Shown: positions 21,300 through 32,973 of the stretch, one piece after another
Numbering within the stretch: the first letter of the stretch is position 1
How the letters are laid out: every line of letters begins with the position of its first letter
Source: Saccharum officinarum
Taxonomy: Eukaryota > Streptophyta > Magnoliopsida > Poales > Poaceae
Direction: 5' to 3'
Assembly (NCBI GenBank): GCA_020631735.1
Contig: CM036223.1
Coordinates: 8,966,191-9,030,190 of the forward strand
DNA: 64,000 nt
Made by a program: the position numbers and the translations under genes
The notes under the pieces: generated by a model
Told to the model about the DNA's origin: nothing
Databases searched by the model: none
The model's input: the letters and a program-made list of their open reading frames with translations, nothing else

Positions 21300-23870
21300 C
21301 ATGCCCGGCTTGTGTTTGGCTTGTCATTCAATAGCAGTTGGGAGCTAGTCAGGTCCAGTACCAGTTGGTTTGTCGATCGAGTCCCTGTTAGTTTGCCTTC
21401 TATGGTCTGTAAGAGCTCCAAGCTTTGTAGTATGAACTTTCTAATATATGGTGTGCTTGCTGTTTCCTATGGGTAGGATTTTCAGTCTTTGTTTAATTTC
21501 TGGAATGATCAAACTAGTACTCACTAATACAGGACAAGGATCTCCACATGGGACAGCAGGGGCCTACGTGAACTCAACCAGCCCTTTTGCAGAATAGCTT
21601 ACCTAGCTCCGGTGATGCGAAAGCAAGATGCAGGGACTGCATGTGTGTCAGCTACACTAAGTGCTAGGGAGTTCATTCATCACAAAGATGATAGGGCCAA
21701 ACTCAAAATAGTCCACTAGTCATCTGCTAATTTTTTTAATACTTCCAACATTCTGAGGATTACACAGGACATGTACTCACGACAACTTAACACTTCAGAG
21801 AACATGCTAACAACTTTACTGCATATATTACATCTTGCATGCTTATTACACAGCACACACTGACAGACTGTTTTGAATCTTTGAGGTATACATATCTACT
21901 GGAAAGGAAATGTACACGGCTGGACACCATCTGTATCCATACACTACTATTCTTCCGGTACCATTCAGACTTATGTGTTTTTACTGGATCTCAAGTGACC
22001 TGTCCTTTATAGAATGGTCGTTGAACACGCCACAGCTCATTCTTTCTGAATTTCAATGTGACGGGGTCAGCCCTGTCCTTTATAGAATGGTCATTGAACG
22101 GCCACAGCTCTCTCGGCACTGCATTCTTCTAATCTTCCAGTGCATAGCTACCGCCGAACAGCACAAAGCAAATTTCGCTCCAACACTTTTGCCTCTTCTA
22201 AACTAATCATCATTGCTGAAACTTGTACAGTTTTCCAGAGGTAACCAAATACCTCCTTGCTGGGACACCCACTTAACATTTTGCATCAAAATGAAATTGA
22301 TCAATCATACACTGTTTCAGCATCCCAAAGTATTGATATCGCTGAATGGCACACACTGTAATTCTCAAGATTGAACAAGTCTGCTCCCCACACACCTGAC
22401 CTATCCTTCAGGGAACTTCGCCTACTTTTCTCTGAAGTTTCAGTGGGTACGAGCTAAGCTACTCTGTATGCCACAAATCTCTGGTCATTGAAGAAGTAAC
22501 TCATGTATGCTTGCACTTCTACTGAATCATCACTCTACTGCTTTCTATTCTTTTACTGAATCAACCAAATGCTGACGGTGTAATACCACTAATGCCGGAC
22601 ATCCCTCTGATTCAATATTTCAGACACCTGCTACCTTTATAGCAGTCTGCCACTTCTCTGTTTGAACTTGCATTTGTCAGCCACTGAAATTCTCTGCTCT
22701 CATCTTTACTCAATGTATTTGTTGTAATCTTCAGTCTATTTCTCGTCTCTGCTGCAACACAGTATCTCTGCATTAGTACTACTTTCAGACCTGCTACTGT
22801 ACACCCCATGATCCCACGGCTCCATTTGCATGTTGCAAACTATACTGCAGCCACTATTTCTTCCCTATCCAAACCTTCACATGGCAGCCACTAAACCTTC
22901 TTGCCTGTTATCACCACTCTGATTATTTATTGCAATTTGTAGGCCTTCTCCTATACTAATTTGATGTATCCCAACTCTCAAACTGCAACTCAAAATCTCT
23001 GACTTTCTCTGAACTTTCAGATTTACTCGCTTTTACTGAATATGAAAGCCTGTGTAATCCTTCATAATATGATAGTGGAATATGAGAAGGAATTGGTTAG
23101 AGTTTCCTTGGATTCGAGTGTAAATCCAAGTGCAATTATAGTTCTCCCACCTAAAGTGTGTACAAGCGACAGCCGACAGCCCTAATCCATGTTTTGCAGA
23201 GGTGCTTCGGAGGAATTCCGCAATCAAAGCTCAGCCAACACATAGGCAACTCAAGAAGGATCTAATCGAGCACATATGGCAGCGCTATGGAAACAAAGAA
23301 ACTTAGATTAAAATTGTTGCAATTATATACAATATTTGATTTATATTGATGGTTTTTAGAAGAAATATTGTAATCATGTTCATCTTATTATCTTATTTAT
23401 GTTTGATTCACTATCAAATAGCAATGCAATGATATACAAAATGGTATTCATTGATCTTAGCTATATACAACGCATTAAAGAGTTTGCAGACAGAGAAACA
23501 AACAGTCCATTGTATGATCTGTCTTTTGTACATGCCTCATTGCAAAATGCAACCTTATGCGTCCATTCTTCTGTAGTCCTCGTCTTGTGTATTCTACTCT
23601 CCTCATTAGTTACACCTCTTCTTCATTGCCTCCTCTAATCTTCACACTCTTCTGGGAACCTCCAACCTTTTCGTAAGTTGCTTACCCTTCACCTTTGACG
23701 GGAGTCACTTTTCTATTCGCAGTTACGTATAGTGCTCACCTTTTTTTGGGGCGGTATAGCTGTGGCCTCCATTTTGGCCTTCACCATGGGCATTTCACCC
23801 CCCTTGTGAAGCTGTCCAGGTGGCAATGGCGATGAGGTAACGGTGGCAATGGTGATGAGATTGATAACTC
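21300..23870. other. No gene recognised; one local tandem duplication
   Basis: About 2.6 kb without a convincing ORF, tRNA or transposon end. A unit of about 71 bp beginning tgtcctttatagaatggtc is duplicated in tandem at about 22001-22140. The stretch from 21900 to 23020 is rich in short pyrimidine runs on the plus strand. Confidence 0.45.
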
Positions 23871-23872
23871 AA

Positions 23873-24180
23873 CCGACCAGTGGCGGAACCAGGGGGCCAT
23901 TCATCCCCCTTGCCCCTCCAAATTTTTTTTTTGATTAACACCCTACTGCAGCCATTGCAGCAGTAAGCATTTTCAAGTGAAGAAGTTGTTGAAGGTGATG
24001 TATCCGGTTTTTTTCCACCACTGGAGAAGACAATGACACAGTACCGCCGCTGTCGAACCCATGCCATCGGCATTGGCGTAGCGCCGGCGTGGCTACCAGA
24101 TGTGCCCGAGCTGGTGAAGGTTGCAGTGGAGGCGTAGTGAGCTCCAAGATACACGAACACAATAGCTTGAAGAGGGATGA
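23873..24180. repeat. Fragment of an abundant grass repeat (agtggcggaaccagggggcc)
   Basis: The phrase cagtggcggaaccaggggg at about 23879 followed by a T-run is typical of the end of small grass DNA elements. No matching end was located. Frames across this region have no domain. Confidence 0.35.
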
Positions 24181-24189
24181 GTTGAGAGT

Positions 24190-25475
24190 ACTACTACAGA
24201 AAACTTAACCGAGGCGGGTAGGCCAACCATCTCCGTCAAAAGGTCACGGTTCATCGGGCCTTAACGGAAACGGTTGGCCAACCGCCTCGGATAATGAAAA
24301 TAAAAAACAAAAAAAGCCCAAACCTGGCTAGAAACCGTGTCTGGGCCTAGATCTAGGCAGCTACCAGTAGCATCACGCCGCCGCACCATCGATCCACACC
24401 ATGGTGCCGCGTCGTCGGATCCGCCACCAGGGAGCGCAGTTCGCCACGCCGCCAGATCCGTCGCCAAAGAGCTCCTCCTCGTCGGATCCGGGTACCTCCA
24501 AGCCGGATCTATCGCGGATCGAAGCAACCAATGTCGGGGAGGATGCCACGACGCCGGATCTGCCGTCGGAGGGCTCTACCTCGCCGGATCGAATAGCTGC
24601 AGCGCCCCTCCACCGAATCCACGACAAATCAAGCCCGCCGCCACGCACCACCACCAGATCGAGCCCGCGCCACCACCACCAAGCTCGCACTGCCACCACT
24701 TAGCTCGCGTCGGGAGGACCTCGATCTCGTCGTTGCCGCTGCCGCCTGCTCGAAGGAAGAGCTTGCTGTGCGAAGGAGGAGCTCGAAGGAGAAGCCACCG
24801 CTGCTGGGCCCGCGCGCGAGGAGAGGCCGCCGCCACAGACGAGCCTGCGCGCGAGGCCTCTGCCGCCACTACGCCGGGAGATGCAGGGAGAGCGGGTGTG
24901 CCATGCCAGGAGAGGGAGGGAGAGCTAGTGTGCCTCGCCGGGATAGGGAGGGAGAGTGGGTGCACCGCACGCCCTCTGAGGGAGGGAGGGAGAGTGGGTG
25001 CGCCGCGCTGTCTGAGGGCCGAGAGAGAGAGAGAGAGAGAGAGAGTGAGGGCTGAGAATGAAACCCTAACTCCCGTATATATACGATGAGTGTGATATCG
25101 GGCTGAGATGGGCTACATGCTGGGCTACCATTTTTGGAGGCGAGCATTTTAGTGTGCCCGCCTTCGTTAATAGATTAATCGAGGCGGGCAGCATAAGGCG
25201 CCCGCCAAGGTTAATTTTGATTAGCCGAGGCGGTTGTTTAAGGCGACCACCTCGGTTAATATATTAATGGAGGCGGTTGCATTAGGACATCCGTCTCGGT
25301 TAATCGATATTAACTGTGGTGAGCATCTTATGTTGCCCGCCTTAGTTAATGATTAACCAAGGCGGTTGCTAGGCCGGCTGCCCTGCCACGAATAACCAAG
25401 GCGGGCAGCCGGCCCAACCGCCTCCGAGGCCAATTTCAAAATGTCTCTCAAAAGATTTTTTTTGTAGATGTAGTA
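24190..25475. mobile_element. CACTA-like non-autonomous element, about 1.3 kb
   Basis: The left terminus is near actactacagaaaacttaacc (24190); the right terminus is near tttttttgtagatgtagtag (25455-25475), giving degenerate inverted ends. Both ends hold repeats of the form accgaggcggg / cccgcctcggt (24210-24295 and 25140-25430). The interior (24360-25080) is very GC-rich with long overlapping frames on both strands but low-complexity products (Pro/Arg/Ser), so I do not call a gene. The limits are approximate. Confidence 0.6.
24925..25048. repeat. GGGAGAGTGGGTGC minisatellite and (GA)n microsatellite
   Basis: Two to three copies of a purine-rich unit (gggagggagagtgggtgc) at about 24945-25002, then gagagagagagagagagaga at 25021-25045. 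Confidence 0.8.
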
Positions 25476-26287
25476 GGATGGAAATGAAAAGTGAGTTGAG
25501 AGGACGTAGATGTAGCTTGGAAATAAAAGTGAGTTAAGAGTACCCAGATGTATTAGATGCTTGGAAACTAGGTATATGCAACGTAATCTGACAGAACTAC
25601 ATGCCAGTACTCGTTAATAGTAATCTCACTATCATGCGCATGCAGGACTGAAATGACACAAGAACATGCTGATGGTCCCATTACCGGATTTAATAAGAGA
25701 AACCGGCAAATTTCTTTACTCAACGATAGTCATATTCCGCATAAGTTATCATAATAACAAATTTAAGCCAGCATGGAACGGGCAACGGCAAGAGCAGATT
25801 TGTCACAACTTAAGGGATCGCTAGTCCTCCATAATTCATTGATCAATTCCAAAGGATAGATCCATGCATTGGTACTGGAAAGCCAGGAAAGTGGTCCCTT
25901 CTTCCTTCTCCGTTCCGCCTCGAGCACATCCATCCAAGGATGCGTATGTATTTTCCCGCCCCACTCTCCATTTTTTGTGGTCATGTTTCACAAAAATGCT
26001 TTGCTTGGTCTTTGAAGAATGGACATGATCCCCTTGCTTTAAGGTGGGTAACTAGCATTCTTTTGAATTTGTAGCTTGTTTTGTTGGTAATATTATTTTT
26101 ATTTATTCTCATGCTTGTTCTTTTTCCATTTAGATAGCATTTTTCTGAATTCTTCGTAAAGGCATCCGAATTTTGGTGAATTCATTTTTTTCCTGAATTC
26201 TTATAAAGTCATCACCATTTATTTTATATTTTTTGACTGACAAAAAGTTTTCTATTTGCTTGCATTGAGAAATAAAAATGCTGCCAC
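25476..26287. other. No gene recognised
   Basis: AT-rich spacer. A direct repeat of aaaagtgagttgagag... / aaaagtgagttaagagtac lies at 25487-25542. Nothing else stands out. Confidence 0.4.
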
Positions 26288-26295
26288 TACAAACC

Positions 26296-26791
26296 TAAGG
26301 ATGGCAACGGGTCGGGTTCGGATCGGGTGGAGTCTCCGTGCACCCAAAACCAAAACCCGAAGTCGAAACCCAAACCTGAACTGAACACCGATTCTGGTGG
26401 AAATCCATCACCAAAACCAAACCCGTGGATACCCGAAACCCGAACGGATATCCGAAACCCGAATGGATACCCGAAACCCGCGGATAAAAATACACATATT
26501 CACATGTATAAATAAGAGGCAACAAATAATAAATATTTTCATGAGTCAATTTTGAATAGATTTAATAATCTAAGTAAATAAGTTATTATTAGCATATTAT
26601 AAAACATGAGTTTTTATTCCAAATGATTTATGTCGGATATCCATTGGATATCCACGGGTGGAAAACTAAACCTGAAACCGAACCCGATACCAAACCCGAA
26701 AACCGTAGGTGAGAAATCATCTCCAAACCCGAACTCACAGGACCCGAAACCCGCGGATATCCGCCCCGAACCCGATCCGCTGCCATCCTTA
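26296..26791. mobile_element. hAT-type MITE, 496 bp, perfect 8-bp target duplication
   Basis: Terminal inverted repeats TAAGGATGGCA ... TGCCATCCTTA. Flanking direct repeats TACAAACC at 26288-26295 and 26792-26799. The subterminal zones are full of acccgaaaccc / gggttcgg(a)tcggg motifs in both orientations. The interior is AT-rich. The 8-bp duplication and TIR style fit the hAT superfamily. No transposase. Confidence 0.9.
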
Positions 26792-27227
26792 TACAAACCT
26801 CGAGTACGAGTCCAAATTTGCAGGACTTAACGATTGCTAGCTTGCTAGTAATGTCTTCTTCTCGCCCCAAAACAAATATAAATATTTGTGGTTTCACTGT
26901 AAGTCAAATTATTCCAACTGTACAAAGAAGAGTATTAACACCTATCACAAAAAATTAGTAAAATATAGAAAATATATTTAATAATAGGTTGGCTAGTGTT
27001 TATTTAATATCATAAATACTATTAGGCCATGTTTGGTTCCTAGAAATCGAGAGGAATTAGAAAGTAAATCTAATAATAAATTGAAAAGCATTTTTAAGAT
27101 ATTGGTTTCAATTCGTAGGATGGGATCCAAACAGATCTTTAATGTTTTTTTCTAAAAAATTAGTCAAACTTATATGATATTTGGACAAAATTGGTGAAAG
27201 TTAACTCCCTTGTTGGTGCGCCATCAC

Positions 27228-27715
27228 TAAGGCTGGTAAACGAGCCGGCTCGGCTCGGCTCGGCTCGGCTTTCTGGCTCGTTAGGATAACGAGCCAGCTC
27301 GGCTCGGCTCGTTACGAGCTCGAGCTGGCTCGTTAGGCTCGCGAGCCAGGAAAAAAAATACAAAATATAATATTTGTATTTATCTAAAGCATAAAAATAT
27401 TAATAATATAAAAATAATATATTCAATAGCTTTAAATCGAATAAAATATTCATATGAGCTAACATATTATCTATTTGTGAAGTGCAAAACATGAAGTAAT
27501 ACAAAACTAATATAAGTTACGATGATTTTTTCTCTAAAACTACGGCTCGTTTGGCTCGCGAGCGGCTCACGAGCCAGCTCGAGTTAGCTCGTTATAGCTA
27601 ACGAGCTAAAATCCTGGCTCGGCTCGGCTCGTTATCCTAACGAGCCGAGCCGAGCTGAGCCGAGCCAGCCACGAGCCGAGCGAGCTAACGAGCTTCGAGT
27701 TTTTCGTCCAGGACC
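27228..27715. mobile_element. 'ctcgg'-rich palindromic MITE
   Basis: Left: taaggctggtaaacgagccg followed by four ggctc repeats. Right: an inverted counterpart (aacgagccgagccgagc...) ending near tttttcgtccagg. The two GC-rich ends flank an AT-rich centre (27350-27530). A large stem can form from ctcgttaggataacgagcc and ggctcgttatcctaacgag. A remnant of the same family is at 4135-4275. No target duplication was found, so the ends are approximate. Confidence 0.65.
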
Positions 27716-29100
27716 GGGGCCTAGTTTGTCTGGTTGCACGCCGTTGAAGCCAAGGCAAGGACGGGCCTAAAGGACAGTTCATACAGGCCCAGGAGTACTC
27801 GACAATTTAGCCCAAAGATATTCATAGATTTAAGGAAAGGGCCCAATAGCCAACACTAGCATAGCACTACTGAGGCACAGGCCCCGACTCGCTGCCTCCG
27901 ATCCAACCTCCGTCGCCACCGGCTACCGCTAGCTAGCTGCCGAGAAATTGCGCGCGAAGAAGACCAGCCTTCAGACCTCCAGGCAGCCGGGCGTGGCGGC
28001 ACTCCATCAGCAGTCCGCCCCTGCGCCCCAACGCCACGCGCTTCCGCATGAATCTTGGGATCGGCCATGCATGAACGGTTAGCCCGTGATCCACTTAGCC
28101 ACTTAGCCACATAATAAAAATTATTTGATTATTAGAAGTCCAAAGGGTATGTTTGGAATATGTTTGGGATGATTAGGTTGTTATTAGACGTTTCTGCAGT
28201 GCGTATTACCTTATGTTTATTTTTTCCCAGCATCCATGCAGAGTGTTGATACAATTTCGCATTTTGTTTCCACTCTCTGTACCTACATGAATAGACCCAA
28301 CACGAATGCTATCGGTGAACACGACAAAATCACCTTGATTGTCTCTTGGCCAGAAACAAGCGACAAGTGAGGGTTGTTGTTCTAAAAGTTTTCTAAGCAA
28401 ACTATAGAAGATATGATGTGTGCTAAATGTTCTTCTAATCATGACAGAGGCACACGTCCTCACTACAACGACGAGCACATCTACGGGCCGAGGGCAGAGC
28501 GGGAACTATGGCACGGCCTCTGCTCCGTCGTGCTCCATCGAAGCCAATGACAAAAAGTGGAGTAAGTTGCTGCTTCGTGGCCATAATTTGGACTGTTAAT
28601 GAATTACTTGGATGGTTATGATTTGTGAATTGCATTTGTTAGTTGTTGAGCTAACCAGCTAAGCTTGACTAGTAGATGTTGGAATTGGAGGAGAAACTCT
28701 AGTTTGATGCAGTGTTCTATCATTTTTCTAATGCACGAAATTATGATGAACCACATTTGGGGGGGGGGTTCGTGTATAAATCTTTCTGGATCTTTTTTTT
28801 TGCTAAGTGGCTAATTTTTCCAGTCTGTTCTTTGACTCTTTTGGAATGAAATGAATCGTTCCTAGCACATAATTATAATCTCAAGATAGAGTTTCTCATT
28901 TGAGTCAATGAACCTGCAGTACAAATTTGCAAAGCATTAATCAGAAATTAATCTCTTGTTTGTTCTAATTGTAGGATTGGAGCAAGCACTAACATCCTAT
29001 TTTTGGATATAGTTGGCGGACTTTAAGTGTAGTCACCTTTAGTCTCATTCTTCTTTCCTCGTCTTGTGTGTTGTACTATCCTCCTCAGTTACTTCTCAAT
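27716..29100. other. No gene recognised
   Basis: 27850-28080 is GC-rich and may be a captured leader or exon, but no frame shows a domain. The rest is AT-rich, with a G run at 28759-28768. Confidence 0.4.
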
Positions 29101-30910
29101 TACCGTTTCGCCTGTACATTTTGCTAAAGAGACCCTGTGTTTTTCAATTATGTAACCCGCAGTCCAAAGCGTATTCCAGAATCGTGTATTATCCTTATGA
29201 AAGCGTAGTTTGATCTCAGTTAAGTCAAAATACGTTTTCAGTTATTTACAGTTATGCCACTGAGTTTGTTTTAGTCATAATTTATCCGTTTTAACTCCGA
29301 TTTGACCTGTTCAAATTGTGTTAGGTTTGTATTTGCGAGCTCTACATGTTAGTAGAACTGTTCAGTATGTTTGTGATATTTTATTTTCGAGTTTGAATTA
29401 AAGTAATTACTTTTCTATAGGAAATCTTCATAAATTCATAACTTCGTCGTTTTAGCTTCATTTTTCGTGATCTTTGCGTCTGTGTGATCCTAGCGAGTTG
29501 TAGATTCGTTTTAAAAACTTTTTATCTTATTTTATTACTGTTGGTGTACTATTCTAATTTTAGTCTTGTTTGTTTATACATGATTGTTCTGGATGAATGT
29601 TGTTGCTATTGTTGATCGAGTATAGACGGTGAGCAATTCGTTGGAGATCAGGAGTTTTTCTACGAACAAGATCACCAAGACCAGTTTGAGCAAGGCAAGT
29701 ATAGCATGGGATTATCCTTGTTGTCCTATTCACATTAAGCAATTAATATCATTATGCATATATTCCTGGTTAAGGATGACTTAGTGTTGATCTTATTCCT
29801 TGATACCTATTATATTGCATGGATTAGTATTGCTAGTGCTCAACATGAACTATGATCATGTAATTTGACTAATGGAATATGCAATAAATACTAAAAGATG
29901 ATTTTTATTACTGTAAAAGGGTACTAGAGCATGGGGTTATTTTGGTGCTCTCGTTACTCTCCATAAGGACTTATCTGTAAGCGAAAATCCAGGATTTACA
30001 GTACAACTGTGAGGGCTAAAATGGCTCTGGCTTTAGTCATATAGAAGGACCTTTTCTAGCTTGTTAGTGGTATTCCTTTATGGCGTAAGAATGGCTTGAC
30101 GAATCGGATATAGTGCGGCCTCTGTCCTCATGAGTATAGGCTGCGTGTTATTGTGCCATTTGGAAGGGGGGCTCTACATCTGTTTGCCGAGTGAAATCTA
30201 ATGGCCCTAACTTGTTAGACGAACCTTCGAAAGACTTCATAGTGTTTCCCTGCCTGCTCACCTTGGAAGTGTTTTGGGAGTAATTAACTCGGGCATATGG
30301 GCAACATGACTCACAGTGAAAGTGTACAACCTCTATAGAGTGTAAAACTGTTATAACAGCCGTGCTCACGGTCACAAGTGACCTTGGACCCTTATGGAAT
30401 AGTTGATCATTCATAATGAGTATGTTTTTGCTATTCGTTAATCATTTCACATGGATCATATGTTTATTGTTACATTGAGACACTTTGATATTATTGATTT
30501 ACTAAAATAATGCTAATTAAAAGGTACATGCTGATAAACCTATGTTATGCCTTTGAGCCTCATGAACCCCATGTTACACTTGTTGAGTACGAGATGTACT
30601 TACGCTTGTTTATTTTTCTTACTTGGATAAAAATCTCGGATGAGTAACAGATGGTGCAAGTAGTGACTACTTCTACTTTCCTGAAGATTACTAGACTTGC
30701 AGTCAACTAGTCAATGTACCTGTGAATGGAGCTACCATGAGAGTTTTACATTTTACTTCCGCTACATTATTGTAAAGACTATGTGATAATAATCGTGATG
30801 TAATAACATTTATGATGATACATCATTTATAATTTGTTAACTTATGTGTGATTGATCTCTGGGAACACATAAGAATATGCACTCCATTTGGTCGTTAAAT
30901 GGGTGTGACA
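29100..30910 (+). repeat. Partial LTR of a second plus-strand Gypsy element
   Basis: 29270-30910 aligns with 10905-12580 of the first LTR: gttttaactccgatttgacc, gagctctacatgttagt, ctccataaggactta.ctgtaag and gtgagggcta.atggctctgg are shared. It ends GGGTGTGACA at 30910. The left (5') third is missing or diverged beyond about 29100. Confidence 0.8.
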
Positions 30911-30913
30911 AAT

Positions 30914-30926
30914 TGGTATCAGAGCT
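30914..30926 (+). other. Primer binding site (initiator tRNA-Met type)
   Basis: TGGTATCAGAGCT, 3 nt after the LTR end; it is followed by ttgactgtaggacgcaagcc, as in the element at 12584. Confidence 0.85.
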
Positions 30927-31100
30927 ATTATTGACTGTAGGACGCAAGCCTAGCTAGAAATGGTCGATTTAGTATCTTCTTTTCACTATTTTTATGCTTA
31001 TTATCTTGCTCTTGTTATTTGATCAATTTTTATGCTTCTTATGTCTCATTCTATTATAAAATTTTGTCTCTATTCTAATTACATCTAAAAACTCTATAGA

Positions 31101-31960
31101 TGGTTCGTGGTCGCAAGACTGCTCGCATCACCACTGGAGGACACTACCCACCTCGTGCTTTGCTTGCACCTGAAGAGCCACGAGAGGAAGTACCCTAGGA
31201 GAATGAGCAGATCCCTAAAGCACCAATCCAAGCGCTAGCACCTCCTCAGGAAGAACTCAAGCCTAAAGAAGACCCTAAGATCATTGAGATAGAAGATGAT
31301 GAAGAGGAGGAAGCCAATGGAGGAGAGCAACCCCCATCTCCACCGCCTGATGCAGCTGCTGAGGAAATGCCACCTCCTCCAATGGGGTGGACTGTGAAGA
31401 TCTACCACAAGGCAGGAGGAGATGTTGTCTCTCACCATCGACTTGTGGGAATGCTCTCTGCCTACTTCGCTGATTGGTACCCAGCTGTGGAGTACGTCTG
31501 TTGGGAGTACACCCATTCGCTGGAGGACACTTACTGGAAGGCAAGAGCGAGCATTTTTCCTAAGGATGAGGAAAAAGGGGCATACCAGCTGGACAGGATG
31601 TATGCTCACATGGGTTGTCGAGCTACCATGGAGGATAGCATTGAAGATGTTGCTTTTGAAGCATGTATGGGCCTTCGCTACCTTCGCTTTGACAGCATGA
31701 AGCATGATATTCACCGCTACTTCCCTCGTGCACACCCCGACCTTGGATGGGCCATGATGGATCCAGTGCAGTTAGAACCACTCTCTCGGGTGATGGTAAA
31801 CTTTGTCTATGATATGATGGAGAGGAAGCTACAGTTAGAGGAGACGGTGAAGGCATAGGGGAAGACCATCAAGAGGTGCCAAGCGATGATTGATGAACTC
31901 CGAGCAAACCAAAGCATGGCCAAGATTTATGAGACATTAGAGCATGAGCCACGTCAGTAG
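31101..31960 (+). pseudogene. Extra ORF upstream of gag (orf0-like), two stops
   Basis: Starts MVRGRKTAR at 31101, 187 bp after the primer site. An in-frame TAG near 31197 and another at 31857 split it; the open core is 31367-31858. The N-terminus is rich in Pro/Glu (EIEDDEEEEANGG). Motifs shared in order with the 12770 ORF: MGWTVKIY; VEYVCWEYTHSLEDTYW; CRATMEDSIEDVAFEA; and, after the second stop, MIDELRANQSMAKIYE. The shared motif order in two diverged elements indicates a real retrotransposon gene of unknown function. The 5' acidic/proline-rich extension is absent or different in the other copy. Confidence 0.7.
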
Positions 31961-32652
31961 AAAATAGGAGGCCTTTATGTAATAAGAACGTTCTTAGTAA
32001 CGTCAGTTGAGTCTTCGAGTCTGTCGTGTGGTTTGAACTTTGGTGTGATAGTTGCTTTATCATTATGCTTATGTATGAGTTAGATTTTTATTATGAGTGT
32101 TGGGGCTTGTAGGCATGTCTACAAGTTCCATTCTTAAGAATAAAAGTTTATTAGTCAAGGGAATAATAGTGGGGTTTGGCATTGTCACGTTTCTGTCCTT
32201 GCTGTTTTCTGGAGCAGTCTGCAATGTTTCTGATATGGTTCAAAAATGGTTCGTGCAACATTTATGAAATTTTTATGAGAGAAACTAGGCTTAAGCACCT
32301 TTCAAATGCCACTGGAATCACCTTTTTATCTGATCTGGTTCGAGAGATATAACTGTCACAAGTTAAAGTTTCTGCACAGTCTGGAATCTGGAACAGTTTC
32401 TGTTGTGCCTTATTTTTCATTAACTTAGCTACAGAATCTGGTTTTATGGTCCAAATATAAGTTGTGGGGAATTTCATAAGCTTTCCAACCATATAAAGCA
32501 CTCCTCTATTGGACTTCTGTAGTTCGAGATATGATTGATTTACTGAACTGTTAACATTGATATTCGCCCAGAAAACTTTCAGATCTCATTCTTTATCTTA
32601 TAAGTGGTTGATAACATGGAAATCTCAAAGTTTACATTCTTATGGATGGAAG
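31961..32652. other. Retrotransposon internal spacer
   Basis: About 690 bp between the orf0-like gene and gag with no ORF. Its phrasing (ctggaacagtttctg, attggacttctgtagttcgag, ataagctttcca) resembles parts of the solo LTR at 48830-49160, as often seen in related Gypsy elements. Confidence 0.5.
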
Positions 32653-32973
32653 ATGTCCGGAAGAGGAAGAGGCAGGGGTCATGGAGGTGTTCCCCCGAAT
32701 CCACCACCACCACCGCCACCACCTATTGAGCAACTTCTAGCAGTGCAGACGCAACTTATGCAACAATTGGTGCAGAACCAACATAATCATCCAGTTGCTG
32801 GGGCACCACCACATGATAAGCATGGTGAGTTTTTGAAGGGTCATCCCCCGGTGTTCATGCACGCCGCTGATCCATTGGAAGCAAATGATTGGCTCCGTAC
32901 CGTGGAAAAGCAACTCAACATTGCACAATGTGATGACCGGCAGAAGGTGTTGTTTGCTTCTGGACAACTCCAG
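32653..32973 (+). pseudogene. Gypsy gag, 5' part, fused in frame to CACTA TNPA
   Basis: MSGRGRGRGHGG at the start, a proline run, a Q-rich helix (LLAVQTQLMQQLVQNQ), then the Gypsy gag signature FLKGHPPVFMHAADPLEAND and QCDDRQKVLFASGQLQG. Gag forms the virus-like particle of the retrotransposon. At 32974 the frame passes without a stop into CACTA TNPA sequence (PHAQKFVSHCG), and the rest of gag and all of pol are absent. The open frame continues to 33129. Confidence 0.85.

Noticed and set aside
24337..25089. 250-codon plus-strand frame and overlapping minus-strand frames
   Set aside because: Very GC-rich, low-complexity product (Pro, Arg, Ser, GA-repeat-derived ERERER), open in several frames at once, and inside a CACTA-like element. 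Open only because of base composition.
23540..29110. Similar phrase at 23575-23620 and 29056-29095 (cctcgtcttgtgt...tcctcattagttac)
   Set aside because: Too short to define an element or its limits; possibly a shared small repeat.
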